The notes under the pieces were generated by a model, which saw only the letters and a list, made by a program, of their open reading frames with translations, was not told where the DNA came from and searched no databases. A stretch of DNA of 5,903 nucleotides from an uncultured Fretibacterium sp. (GTDB lineage Bacteria > Synergistota > Synergistia > Synergistales > Aminobacteriaceae), in contig CALGGR010000198.1 of the NCBI GenBank assembly GCA_937915755.1, positions 1 through 5,903 on the forward strand, written 5' to 3'. Position numbers and translations under genes: made by a program. Within the stretch, counting starts at the first letter, position 1, and the number at the start of each line of letters is the position of its first letter. Below, piece by piece: positions 1 to 5,903 of this stretch.

Positions 1-4
1 GCTC

Positions 5-3000
5 ATGGTCAGAACTCCTAACTTTAAGCGGTGGTTCGGAGACTGGGAAAATCACACTGAGAATGCAAGCAAAGTTGTTGACGCTAACGGTGAACCGCTC
101 GTAGTTTACCACGGCACTTTATACGGCGACTTTTCTATCTTCAGCACTAAAGGAAGGGGCAGAACTAAAGATACTGGAGCTTGGTTCACGTCTAGCAGGC
201 AGAATGTTCAAAATAACACAAGCTCTATCGTTGAAGCACGCAAGTTAGTTACAAGCAATTTACATTATGCTAAGGCTATGATTGACAGCCTGCGCAGAGA
301 CGGTTATACAAGCGCATATGACATCAATGAAGGCTACAAGAATGGACGCTTTGAGAAAGACGAAGCTCGCTATATTGCTGACAGGTTCATTGCTAATCAG
401 AAACTCATTGACTTAGAACCGGAAATCATGCACATACTTGACAACTTGGATAATACAAATATTGATGCCGCTGACGGCGCAAATATTCTTTTATCCAATG
501 AACAATATGCTGGCTTTCCCGCTAATCGTATTAATCAGGCTGCCTCTTTAATTAAAGACGCTGTTCTGGCTGAAAATAACGCTAGAAAAGGTTACAGGAT
601 TTACGAAACCTTCTTGAATATACGCAATCCCTTTATCTATGATGCTAACGGACACGACTGGGATAACCTGAACGGTACAAATGATAACTATTCAACTGAT
701 AAATTAGCTAAAGACGTTTGGGGGGGAAGACTGGGCAATAATAACAGCAATTATGACGGCATTATTATCCGTAACGTCGTCGACGGCGCAAAAATTGACA
801 ACGATAAAATTTCTGCTGATGATTTCATTGTTCCTACTTCCACGCAAATAAAATCAGCCACTGCTAACAGGGGCACTTTCAGCACCACTAATCCAGACAT
901 CTATCACCAGTCTGCTTATAACAATGAGGACAGAATTACACAGCAGGATTTCAGAACGGCAAAGTTAGACAGTAAACTTATATCCGATGCTAAACGCTTC
1001 ACTGAAAAACACGGGGCTTTAGGCAGTCGTAATGTAGAGGCATATTTCCAGCGGTTTAACAGACATTCTAACTATCAGGATACTGACAGCGAAGTTCAAA
1101 AACTTCTTGAACGCAATAGACGCGCTGAACCGGCTTTCAGGGCTTTAATGGACGAACTCCATAATGAATTTGGCGGCTCTCTTAAACTAAGGGATAATAT
1201 GAAATCTCCTGAACGTATCATCAGAAAGGCTAACAAACTATATGGCGGTAATATCTCTCGTGTCCCTGACGTTTGGGCTGCTACTATCATTTTCGACAAT
1301 GAACATGACATCGCACGCGCTGCTGAAAAACTTTGGGATAGAGACGAAATCATTAAAGTCGATAACAGGTGGAATAGACCTAAACGCTCTACCGGTTACC
1401 GCGATGTCCTGTCTTTGTTACGCCTCAATGACGGCACTGTCGTTGAACTTCAGCTTCAGCATTCCGCCATGATGGAAGTTAAAGATGATATTGGACACCT
1501 CCTTTACGAGTTCATGAGCAACAATGAGCATAACTATGAACTCAAGCCTTATGTTTGGGATACCGGCGAAATCAGCAAGATACTTTACGGGGCAGCTATG
1601 GATGGCACTTACCATAACTTGCCGCAGAAAGCTAAAAACGAACTTCGGACGCTTGGCGAAAATCTTGTGCGGGCTTCTAATACAACTGAGGCAAAAAAAG
1701 CTGTACGTGCCTTACAGGCCTTCGTTAATGATAATCTTCAACGCTCACCGTATAGTTCTGACAATGCGTCTAGGGCTTCTTCTCGCGTGCAGGGCGTACA
1801 AGCATCCGTAAGGTCGCGGGCTGCTTCTTCATCTACTGAACAAAGCGTACCGTCAGGAGCTAATAGATATACCCGCTCGGAAGGCATTAAATCTTCAGGC
1901 GTATCCTCCTCTCCTTCCAGATACTCTACTGCAAATGGGGCTAATCCTGAATTTATGAAATACTCCAACATTCTTAACAACTCCAATCCGGATAATATTG
2001 ATTTCGATAATCTTATCACGGATAATGACGGCTTCATTTCTGTTGATGATTTGGAACGCTACAATCAGGCTAACCCTGAATGGCTGGATACTTTGCACGG
2101 CACTGGCCATACGCTGGAAGGCAATCAGTTCGATTTAAGCAAAATAGGTTCAGGGGAAGGCGGACAGTTTAGAGGCTGGGGCATCTATTCCGCTCAAGCT
2201 AGAGGCGTGGCGGAAACTTACAGACGCTTCGGTTTGTCTAAAGAAGGTAAACTAGTCATCTCATTTAAGGACGGCTCTACTTACACTTCTCACCCTGAGT
2301 TTGATTATGAAGACGCTCGCTTTTGGGGAATGCCTTACTTAGATGAGGATGAATATACTGACGAGGAAAATAACCTTTGGCTTGTTCTATCGGACGTTTA
2401 CGAGTTTGTAAGGGATACTCTTGAAGAAAACGAAGACGCTTACATATCAGGTTATGACATTAAGAAAAAATTACTCACTGACTGGCGGGAACAGTTAGAA
2501 AGGGATAAAAAATTAAAACAAGGACAATTTGGCTTTGAGCGTAAAGAACAGCGTATCCAGCGCGCGGAAAAAGTTATCGACCTGATTAACAGCATTTCAG
2601 ATTTTGAGATACAAAAACTTAAAGGCAATATCTATAAAAATAAGCATAAGGGTTATGATTACCTGCTTAATTGGGACGCTGCCCTTGATGAACAGTCTGA
2701 ACACGCAAAGAAAGCTATACAGAAAATCAAAGTCTTCATTCACAGGCTCGCTAAACTTTTAGGTATTAATACTACTGCCTTCGACAATTCTGATACGGGC
2801 GGAGCTTTATACATGAATATTGCGGGCATTATGAAACAGTATCTGCAAAAACACCCTAACCCTAGAGACGGCGTTCTTGGGGCTAAACATCGCACTTCTC
2901 TCCTATTCAACCGCTTCGGCGTTCCGGCTTTATACTTCTGGGACAAATTTAGCAGAAAAAAACAAAACGGTACTCACAACTTCGTTACTTGGAATAAAGA

Positions 3001-4465
3001 CGCTATCAGGGTGGTTGATATTGACCCCACAAGCGACCAAGACGCTATCGACTACTTCAACAAGTACAGGGCTGAACATCCGGACGGCTTCATCAATTCT
3101 GACGCTATCGAACAGTATGACCAGCTCGTTACTCATGCTACAGGCAATATCATCTGGAATAACCGCTTTGACCTTAAGTACAAAGGCTCTAGTGAAGGCA
3201 CTGCTGTGTTTGGACATGGGGCTTATTTCGCAAGTAATCCTAAAGTATCGGAGCACTATAGACGCTTCGGGATACAAAACAAAAAACTTAGCGACCCTAG
3301 AGGGACTATCACCATCAAAACTAAAGACGGCAGCTCTTTCAACTCCTTGAATTGGGGCGTATGGAATAATTCACCTAATCCTTCTTTATGGAATGTCCTC
3401 AATGATATTGACGTTCTGGTTAGAGCCGCAAAAGGTAAGCCTAATTTCTCTCGCATAAAAAAGGATATTCTCAAATCCTATAACCAGAAAATAAAAGAAC
3501 AAAAAAAGGCTTTAGCTTACTTCAAGCATGAACTCAAATCTGCGGACAAAAACAGCCCTGAGTATTCGAGATTAACGGATAATATTGATTACCACAACCA
3601 CATCATAAAGACTATTCAGGACAAAATAGACGCTCTTAACTCCATCGTTGAGTTCTCCACCTCTGAACCTAAAAATGGCAATGTCTATTCTTTCGATATT
3701 CCTGAAGATTATGAACTTCTTAACTGGGACGCTGCTCTAATTTCACAGTCAGATAAAATCATGCCTGCTATTAATAAGGCCGTCGATTTCATTAACAGGT
3801 TCTATGAATATCCTTCTAACGTTATTGCTGATTATTTCTCCGAATTTACTAATAACCCCTCTGAAGCTAAACCTTTAATTGAAGCTGCTGTTAATGCCGC
3901 TCTCAAAAAATATGCTAAACGTTTAGTTCCTTCTCGTACCTTACGGGAAATGTCCGCTCTTAGGAAGATTGAACACTTGTTCTACAACCCTAATAAATTC
4001 TATGACCTCTTGGCTAAAATCTCCGACCTATCTTTCTCTTCGTCGTCTTTTAATCCTCAAAACTCAACAGGTGAAGATTTATACGGGAAATTATCTTCCG
4101 TCTTAGGTTCTGATGAAGAGGCTTCTAACTGGCTCAATCAGCACGGCATACCGGGTCATTATTACTGGGACAGTTTCAGCAGAGATAAAGGCGAGGGTAC
4201 TCATAACTACGTCATTTGGAACATGGACAAAATCAAGATGGTCGGTATTTCGGACGACAGCGACCAAGACGCTAAAGATTACTTCTACAAGACTAAGGCT
4301 GAACAGGAAAAGCAGAATACTCCAGCACCTGAAAGCTACAATCAGGTTATCGGCGTTGAAGGGGCTAGAAGGCTTGACGAACAGGAAGGGACTGCCATTC
4401 GTATGGATAACCTTAACGTTGCAAGACAGATGGAGAAGTCGGGCAAATCTCCAAAGCAGTTATAG
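5..4465 (+). CDS. Giant polyvalent protein, part upstream of in-frame TAG (ART / RelA-SpoT-like / two ART-like units)
   Basis: This frame encodes 1486 residues up to the TAG. In order it holds an ART-PolyVal-type ADP-ribosyltransferase domain (3-302), a RelA/SpoT-like nucleotidyltransferase domain (about 328-503), a Ser/Arg-rich linker (580-646), two tandem ART-like units (675-1026, 1027-1438) and the first half of a conserved polyvalent-protein module (from 1445). No signal peptide or membrane segment is visible, so it is probably a soluble effector. The ATG at base 5 is only the first Met in view: the frame is open to the left edge, no ribosome binding site can be seen, and the ATG sits immediately before the conserved FKRWFGDWEN start of the ART domain. 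It is therefore probably an internal Met of a longer protein. The TAG is not a natural C-terminus, because it cuts a conserved motif and the frame goes on to the right edge. Proteins of this class occur in phages and conjugative elements and are thought to act on the recipient cell. Domain recognition is from memory of the families, without a search. Confidence 0.88.
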   Translation: MVRTPNFKRWFGDWENHTENASKVVDANGEPLVVYHGTLYGDFSIFSTKGRGRTKDTGAWFTSSRQNVQNNTSSIVEARKLVTSNLHYAKAMIDSLRRDGYTSAYDINEGYKNGRFEKDEARYIADRFIANQKLIDLEPEIMHILDNLDNTNIDAADGANILLSNEQYAGFPANRINQAASLIKDAVLAENNARKGYRIYETFLNIRNPFIYDANGHDWDNLNGTNDNYSTDKLAKDVWGGRLGNNNSNYDGIIIRNVVDGAKIDNDKISADDFIVPTSTQIKSATANRGTFSTTNPDIYHQSAYNNEDRITQQDFRTAKLDSKLISDAKRFTEKHGALGSRNVEAYFQRFNRHSNYQDTDSEVQKLLERNRRAEPAFRALMDELHNEFGGSLKLRDNMKSPERIIRKANKLYGGNISRVPDVWAATIIFDNEHDIARAAEKLWDRDEIIKVDNRWNRPKRSTGYRDVLSLLRLNDGTVVELQLQHSAMMEVKDDIGHLLYEFMSNNEHNYELKPYVWDTGEISKILYGAAMDGTYHNLPQKAKNELRTLGENLVRASNTTEAKKAVRALQAFVNDNLQRSPYSSDNASRASSRVQGVQASVRSRAASSSTEQSVPSGANRYTRSEGIKSSGVSSSPSRYSTANGANPEFMKYSNILNNSNPDNIDFDNLITDNDGFISVDDLERYNQANPEWLDTLHGTGHTLEGNQFDLSKIGSGEGGQFRGWGIYSAQARGVAETYRRFGLSKEGKLVISFKDGSTYTSHPEFDYEDARFWGMPYLDEDEYTDEENNLWLVLSDVYEFVRDTLEENEDAYISGYDIKKKLLTDWREQLERDKKLKQGQFGFERKEQRIQRAEKVIDLINSISDFEIQKLKGNIYKNKHKGYDYLLNWDAALDEQSEHAKKAIQKIKVFIHRLAKLLGINTTAFDNSDTGGALYMNIAGIMKQYLQKHPNPRDGVLGAKHRTSLLFNRFGVPALYFWDKFSRKKQNGTHNFVTWNKDAIRVVDIDPTSDQDAIDYFNKYRAEHPDGFINSDAIEQYDQLVTHATGNIIWNNRFDLKYKGSSEGTAVFGHGAYFASNPKVSEHYRRFGIQNKKLSDPRGTITIKTKDGSSFNSLNWGVWNNSPNPSLWNVLNDIDVLVRAAKGKPNFSRIKKDILKSYNQKIKEQKKALAYFKHELKSADKNSPEYSRLTDNIDYHNHIIKTIQDKIDALNSIVEFSTSEPKNGNVYSFDIPEDYELLNWDAALISQSDKIMPAINKAVDFINRFYEYPSNVIADYFSEFTNNPSEAKPLIEAAVNAALKKYAKRLVPSRTLREMSALRKIEHLFYNPNKFYDLLAKISDLSFSSSSFNPQNSTGEDLYGKLSSVLGSDEEASNWLNQHGIPGHYYWDSFSRDKGEGTHNYVIWNMDKIKMVGISDDSDQDAKDYFYKTKAEQEKQNTPAPESYNQVIGVEGARRLDEQEGTAIRMDNLNVARQMEKSGKSPKQL
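11..910 (+). other. ART-PolyVal-type ADP-ribosyltransferase domain (residues 3-302)
   Basis: The domain starts with FKRWFGDWEN and the strand GEPLVVYHGT, where Y35-H36-G37-T38 correspond to the NAD-binding motif of the His-type ART superfamily. GAWFTSS follows (58-64). It ends with NPFIYDANG (208-216), YDGIIIRNVVDG (250-261), ADDFIVPTSTQIKSA (271-285) and NPDIY (296-300), all hallmarks of the ADP-ribosyltransferase domain of polyvalent proteins. The usual final position, F-N-x-x-Q-I-K-S-A, here reads P-T-S-T-Q-I-K-S-A, keeping Q281. About 135 residues of mostly helical character lie between WFTS and NPF, much more than I expect for the family. ARTs transfer ADP-ribose from NAD to a target; the target here is unknown. 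Confidence 0.75.
986..1513 (+). other. RelA/SpoT-like nucleotidyltransferase domain, GYRD variant (residues 328-503)
   Basis: The order of motifs matches the synthetase fold of RelA/SpoT and small alarmone synthetases. It has MKSPERIIRKANK (399-411, like the K-S-P-x-S-I-x-x-K helix), VPDVWAATIIF (D422, like the metal-binding Asp of D-l-x-g-x-R-i), and then RPKRSTGYRDV (Y465, like PKxNGYxSLH). VVELQLQHSAMMEVKDDIGHLLYEF follows in two parts (E481 matches the Glu of E-x-Q-I-R-T; H498 and Y501 match the closing H-x-x-Y). Two differences stand out: the substrate-binding His of GYxSLH is not retained (GYRDVL), and the R-x-K before the helix reads N-M-K, with the nearest Arg one position further upstream. 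Fold assignment is fairly secure. (p)ppGpp or related nucleotide synthesis is only inferred, and another pyrophosphate or nucleotide transfer is possible. Confidence 0.72.
1742..1942 (+). other. Ser/Arg-rich low-complexity linker (residues 580-646)
   Basis: The stretch is dominated by Ser, Arg, Ala and Gly, with short runs such as SRASSRV, RSRAASSS and SSGVSSSPSRYS. No fold motif is recognisable. It separates the RelA/SpoT-like domain from the ART-like tandem array, which begins soon after a short NPEFMKYS segment (646-653). Such linkers commonly join independent domains in polyvalent proteins and may be protease-sensitive. Confidence 0.6.
2027..3082 (+). repeat. ART-like tandem unit A (residues 675-1026)
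   Basis: The unit opens with the lead-in DGFISVDDLERYNQ, then LHGTGH (H698) and IGSGEGGQFRGWGIYSAQ (Y728) followed by VAETYRRFG. A charged helical, probably coiled-coil insert runs over about residues 818-877. It is followed by LLNWDAALDEQ, TGGALYMNIA, FGVPALYFWD and GTHNFVTWNKDAI (N992), and closes with SDQDAIDYF. The pattern of HGS plus GxGEGxQxxGWGLYF plus GxHNYVIF is frequent in phage polyvalent proteins and is compatible with an ART fold of the H-Y type, though I cannot name the exact family. The DIPED motif found before LLNWDA in units B and C is replaced by an unrelated lysine-rich stretch here. Confidence 0.68.
3083..4318 (+). repeat. ART-like tandem unit B (residues 1027-1438)
   Basis: Directly abutting unit A, it repeats the same order: DGFINSDAIEQYDQ, THATGN (H1044), KGSSEGTAVFGHGAYFAS (Y1074), VSEHYRRFG, a long helical insert (about 1143-1220), DIPEDYELLNWDAALISQ, TGEDLYGKLSSVLGS, HGIPGHYYWD, GTHNYVIWNMDKI (N1401) and SDQDAKDYF. 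Units A and B share the 15-base identity agcgaccaagacgct (3032-3046 and 4259-4273), but most of the DNA has diverged, so the duplication is old. The expected HG[ST] reads HAT here, with Ala1045 in place of Gly, which may impair NAD binding. Unit B is about 60 residues longer than A because of extra helices between LLNWDAA and TGEDLY. Confidence 0.68.
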
Positions 4466-4540
4466 CTCGCTACTGGCTGGATGAGAGGCGTTGACGGTAA
4501 ATGGCGGTATGAGATACCGGACGGAAAACTCAAGCTAAAC
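4337..4540 (+). other. Conserved polyvalent-protein module split by the TAG
   Basis: ESYNQVIGVEGARRLDEQEG, TAIRMDNLNVARQMEKSGK and, past the stop, LATGWMRGVDGKWRYEIPDGK follow a pattern I recall from many phage polyvalent proteins (xGxxGAxxLDxxEEAxxRxDNLxVAxxME). It normally leads directly into a peptidase-like domain, as it does here. No function is known to me. Its continuity across the TAG is the main evidence that the sequences on either side belong to one protein. Confidence 0.75.
4463..4465 (+). other. In-frame amber codon splitting a conserved domain
   Basis: The codons read CAG TTA TAG CTC GCT. The residues before it (NVARQMEKSGKSPKQL) and after it (LATGWMRGVDGKWRYEIPD) together form a motif block that I recall as continuous in polyvalent proteins, in the pattern of ARxMExAGKxxKxIKxATGWERGxDGKWRYE. 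The TAG occupies one residue inside the block, and no residues appear missing on either side. One base change from CAG, TGG, AAG or TAT would give TAG, so the original residue could be Gln, Trp, Lys or Tyr. My recollection of related sequences has a variable, often basic, residue here. The base after the stop is C, a context often linked to weaker termination. Confidence 0.9.
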
Positions 4541-5903
4541 AAACTGAAGGAATATCGTAAAATTGAAAGTAAAGTTGAAGCAATCTATCAAATGATGGAT
4601 GATGACCCCAATTACATACCTTCTAGCAGTGAACAAGAAATTATTGACTATAAACCTCGTATTGATTACTTCTTTGACGCTCCGGAACTTTTCGCTGCTT
4701 ATCCTCAGCTTCGTAATATTACTGTTTATTTTGCTGACTTAGGAAGTGCTGCCGCTATGTATTATCCTGATTTTCATGGAATTGATATTGACCGCAGTAT
4801 AACTTCGGCAAAAGAACTTAGAGTTAGCATTATCCATGAACTTCAACATGCTGTTCAAGAAATTGAAGGCTTCGCTGCAGGGGCAAACATTGATGAAACT
4901 AAAGACACTCAATACGTCAAGGCAGATAGAAAATTTCAGACTACATTAGATAGATTAAAACCTGATTTACGCAATAAAATCAATGACATATATAACGCTA
5001 AAACTGTCGAGGAGGTTCGCTCTTTAGTTAGCGCACTAACTCCTGAAGAAAAAAAGATTTTTGATAAAATACATGCAGCTTATGTAAAACGCGGCGACAG
5101 GTTCGATACACTTTTCTCACGCTACGAACGACATGCTGGGGAAGTTGAAGCGCGGAATACTGAAACTAGAGCTAATTGGGGCGAGAAACGCAGAAGAACT
5201 ACACCGCTTGATGAAACTGAAGATATTGCACGCGATAATCAGATTGTAGGCAGAATTTCACCTAAGTGGAAACAGTCAAACCGCATGAAGTCAAATAACT
5301 CCTTCGTGTCCGATGAACTCATTGAACACTACAACCAGCTCGCTTATCACGGCTCTCACAATATCATCAATGATAACCGCTTCAACTTGAAGTACGTCGG
5401 CACTGGTGAAGGCTCACAGGCTTTTGGGTACGGTATCTATCTAGCTCAAAATAAAGATGTTGCTGAAACTTACAGAACTATGGGCATGGTTCCCGAACCC
5501 TTCCTTGTCTACAACAACGGGGAACGCATAAATGAAGATGATTTAGCGACTAAAATTTATGACGATGTCTTCGTTAGTCTTTCGGAGGATGAACGCAAAT
5601 TACTCTCCGCCTTTTCCTTCATTCAAGCACTTAAAGACTTATCATACGGCAATTTCACCTCTATTGATGATGCTGTTAATCACTATATTGACGATATTGC
5701 ACGTTTCAACCGCGTCGACAAGAATGACACTGGAACACGGGATAAGATTTTCAAACTTGTTCAGCCTTTTATACCTGCTGAAGTCTTGCCTACTAAACAA
5801 AGAAAAGGCAATTTGTATTCTGCTGACATTCCCGAAGATTTCCAACTTCTTGACTGGGACGCTGACATGAAACACCAGCCTAAAGAAGTTTTGGACAAGC
5901 TCA
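4466..5903 (+). CDS. In-frame continuation after the TAG: metallopeptidase-like domain plus third ART-like unit, partial at 3' end
   Basis: From the codon after the TAG, the same frame stays open for 479 codons to the right edge. It begins in mid-domain with LATGW and GKWRYEIPD, which complete the module started upstream. It then has a zincin-like peptidase domain with HELQH (residues 1611-1615 in read-through numbering) and GEVEAR (1712-1717), and a third ART-like unit from about 1764 with YHGS (H1782) and GYGIYLA. The first in-frame ATG (4481) lies 15 bases after the TAG, but no Shine-Dalgarno-like sequence is placed before it or before the ATG pair at 4592-4597. Independent initiation is thus poorly supported, although reinitiation after termination is possible. 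Codon choice and frame integrity look the same as upstream, with no sign of decay. The simplest view is that this is the rest of the upstream protein, either lost through a nonsense change or translated by suppression. Confidence 0.8.
4600..5250 (+). other. Zincin-like metallopeptidase domain, LPD23-like (HELQH)
   Basis: After FFDAPELFAAYPQLRN and YFADLG, the segment ELRVSIIHELQHAVQEIEGF carries HExxH: His1611, Glu1612 and His1615 (bases 4835-4849) would bind zinc and act as the general base. About 100 residues later, HAGEVEARN (E1713, E1715; bases 5132-5158) offers an acidic third ligand, as in gluzincins, and DETEDIARDNQIV closes the domain. This resembles the region I know as large polyvalent protein-associated domain 23; the number is from memory. 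All putative catalytic residues are present, which argues against long-term decay. It is made only if the TAG is read through or translation restarts. Candidate roles are cleavage of host proteins or self-processing of the polyprotein. Confidence 0.68.
5294..5903 (+). repeat. ART-like unit C, truncated by the window edge
   Basis: The third copy of the unit has the lead-in SFVSDELIEHYNQ, LAYHGSHN (H1782), YVGTGEGSQAFGYGIYLAQ (Y1812) and DVAETYR. A helical insert unlike those of A and B follows, then KGNLYSADIPEDFQLLDWDAD, where the window ends. It keeps the canonical YHGS, unlike units A (LHGT) and B (THAT). The closing GTHNYV part should lie within roughly the next few hundred bases. It is separated from unit B by the split module and the peptidase domain. 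Confidence 0.68.

Noticed and set aside
778..785. Palindrome cgtcgacg
   Set aside because: Eight bases in coding sequence is too short to mean more than chance; there is no operator context.
1738..2037. Antisense open frame of 99 codons
   Set aside because: It lies opposite the Ser/Arg-rich linker, where codon composition removes antisense stops. It has no recognisable domain and no ribosome binding site.
2009..2050. EF-hand or dockerin-like loop around DNDGFISVDDL
   Set aside because: The first calcium-ligand position is Ile rather than Asp, and the same place in units B and C (DGFINSDAIEQY, SFVSDELIEHY) shows it is the shared lead-in helix of the ART-like units.
2877..3350. 157-codon plus-strand open frame overlapping units A and B in another frame
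   Set aside because: Its product is Ser/Thr/Leu-rich low-complexity sequence without a domain, a typical shadow of the conserved frame.
3502..3508. A AAA AAG heptamer in the correct frame for -1 slippage (like dnaX); similar A7 tracts in frame at 1693-1699 and 2956-2962
   Set aside because: A -1 shift at 3502-3508 meets TGA at 3529-3531, so it would only truncate the protein. There is no Shine-Dalgarno-like stimulator before it and no clear stem-loop after it. Lysine-rich helices explain the tracts.
4481..4483. ATG just after the TAG as start of a separate downstream gene
   Set aside because: No ribosome binding site precedes it, and starting there would begin in the middle of the conserved LATGW...GKWRYE block. 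Reinitiation cannot be excluded, but a separate gene is not supported.
1..5903. Whole-window TAG reassignment (genetic code 15)
   Set aside because: Not accepted as the main reading because only one TAG occurs in about 1966 codons, whereas recoded late phage genes usually carry many. It is kept as a testable option in the findings.

Overview
The whole window is one very long plus-strand reading frame. It is open at both window edges and interrupted once, by an in-frame TAG at 4463-4465. No other gene, RNA gene, promoter, terminator or CRISPR array was found. By its domains it is part of a giant 'polyvalent protein', a multi-domain effector class typical of tailed phages, prophages and integrative conjugative elements of bacteria. 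The A+T-leaning composition and the domain set suggest a mobile element of a gut-type bacterium, but the host cannot be named from this window.

Layout, numbering residues from the first ATG at base 5. Residues 3-302 are an N-terminal ADP-ribosyltransferase-like domain of the ART-PolyVal type, enlarged by a helical insert. Residues about 328-503 are a RelA/SpoT-like nucleotidyltransferase domain. Residues about 580-646 are a Ser/Arg-rich linker. Residues 675-1026 and 1027-1438 are two tandem ART-like units (A and B), sharing a lead-in motif, an HG[ST]-type motif, an LLNWDAA motif and a GTHN[FY]V end. Next comes a short module conserved in polyvalent proteins (about 1445-1510), which contains the TAG. 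A zincin-type peptidase domain with HELQH follows (about 1535-1750), and then a third ART-like unit (C, from about 1764) that runs off the right edge.

The central observation is the TAG. The frame continues for 479 further codons without another stop or frameshift. The conserved module is split exactly by the TAG, with NVARQMEKSGK before it and LATGW...GKWRYEIPD after it. Upstream and downstream sequence therefore once formed, or still form, one protein. The TAG may be a recent nonsense mutation, a sequencing or assembly error, a suppressed or recoded amber codon, or a leaky stop giving a short form (ART, RelA-like, ART-A, ART-B) and a long form that adds the peptidase and ART-C. With only one TAG in about 1966 codons, wholesale reassignment of TAG is the less likely explanation, but the window cannot settle it.

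If intact, the protein would combine up to four ART-like domains, an alarmone-synthetase-like domain and a metallopeptidase on one chain. This fits a factor delivered into a new host cell with the element's DNA to modify host targets, possibly with self-processing by the peptidase. That role is inferred from the family and not shown here.
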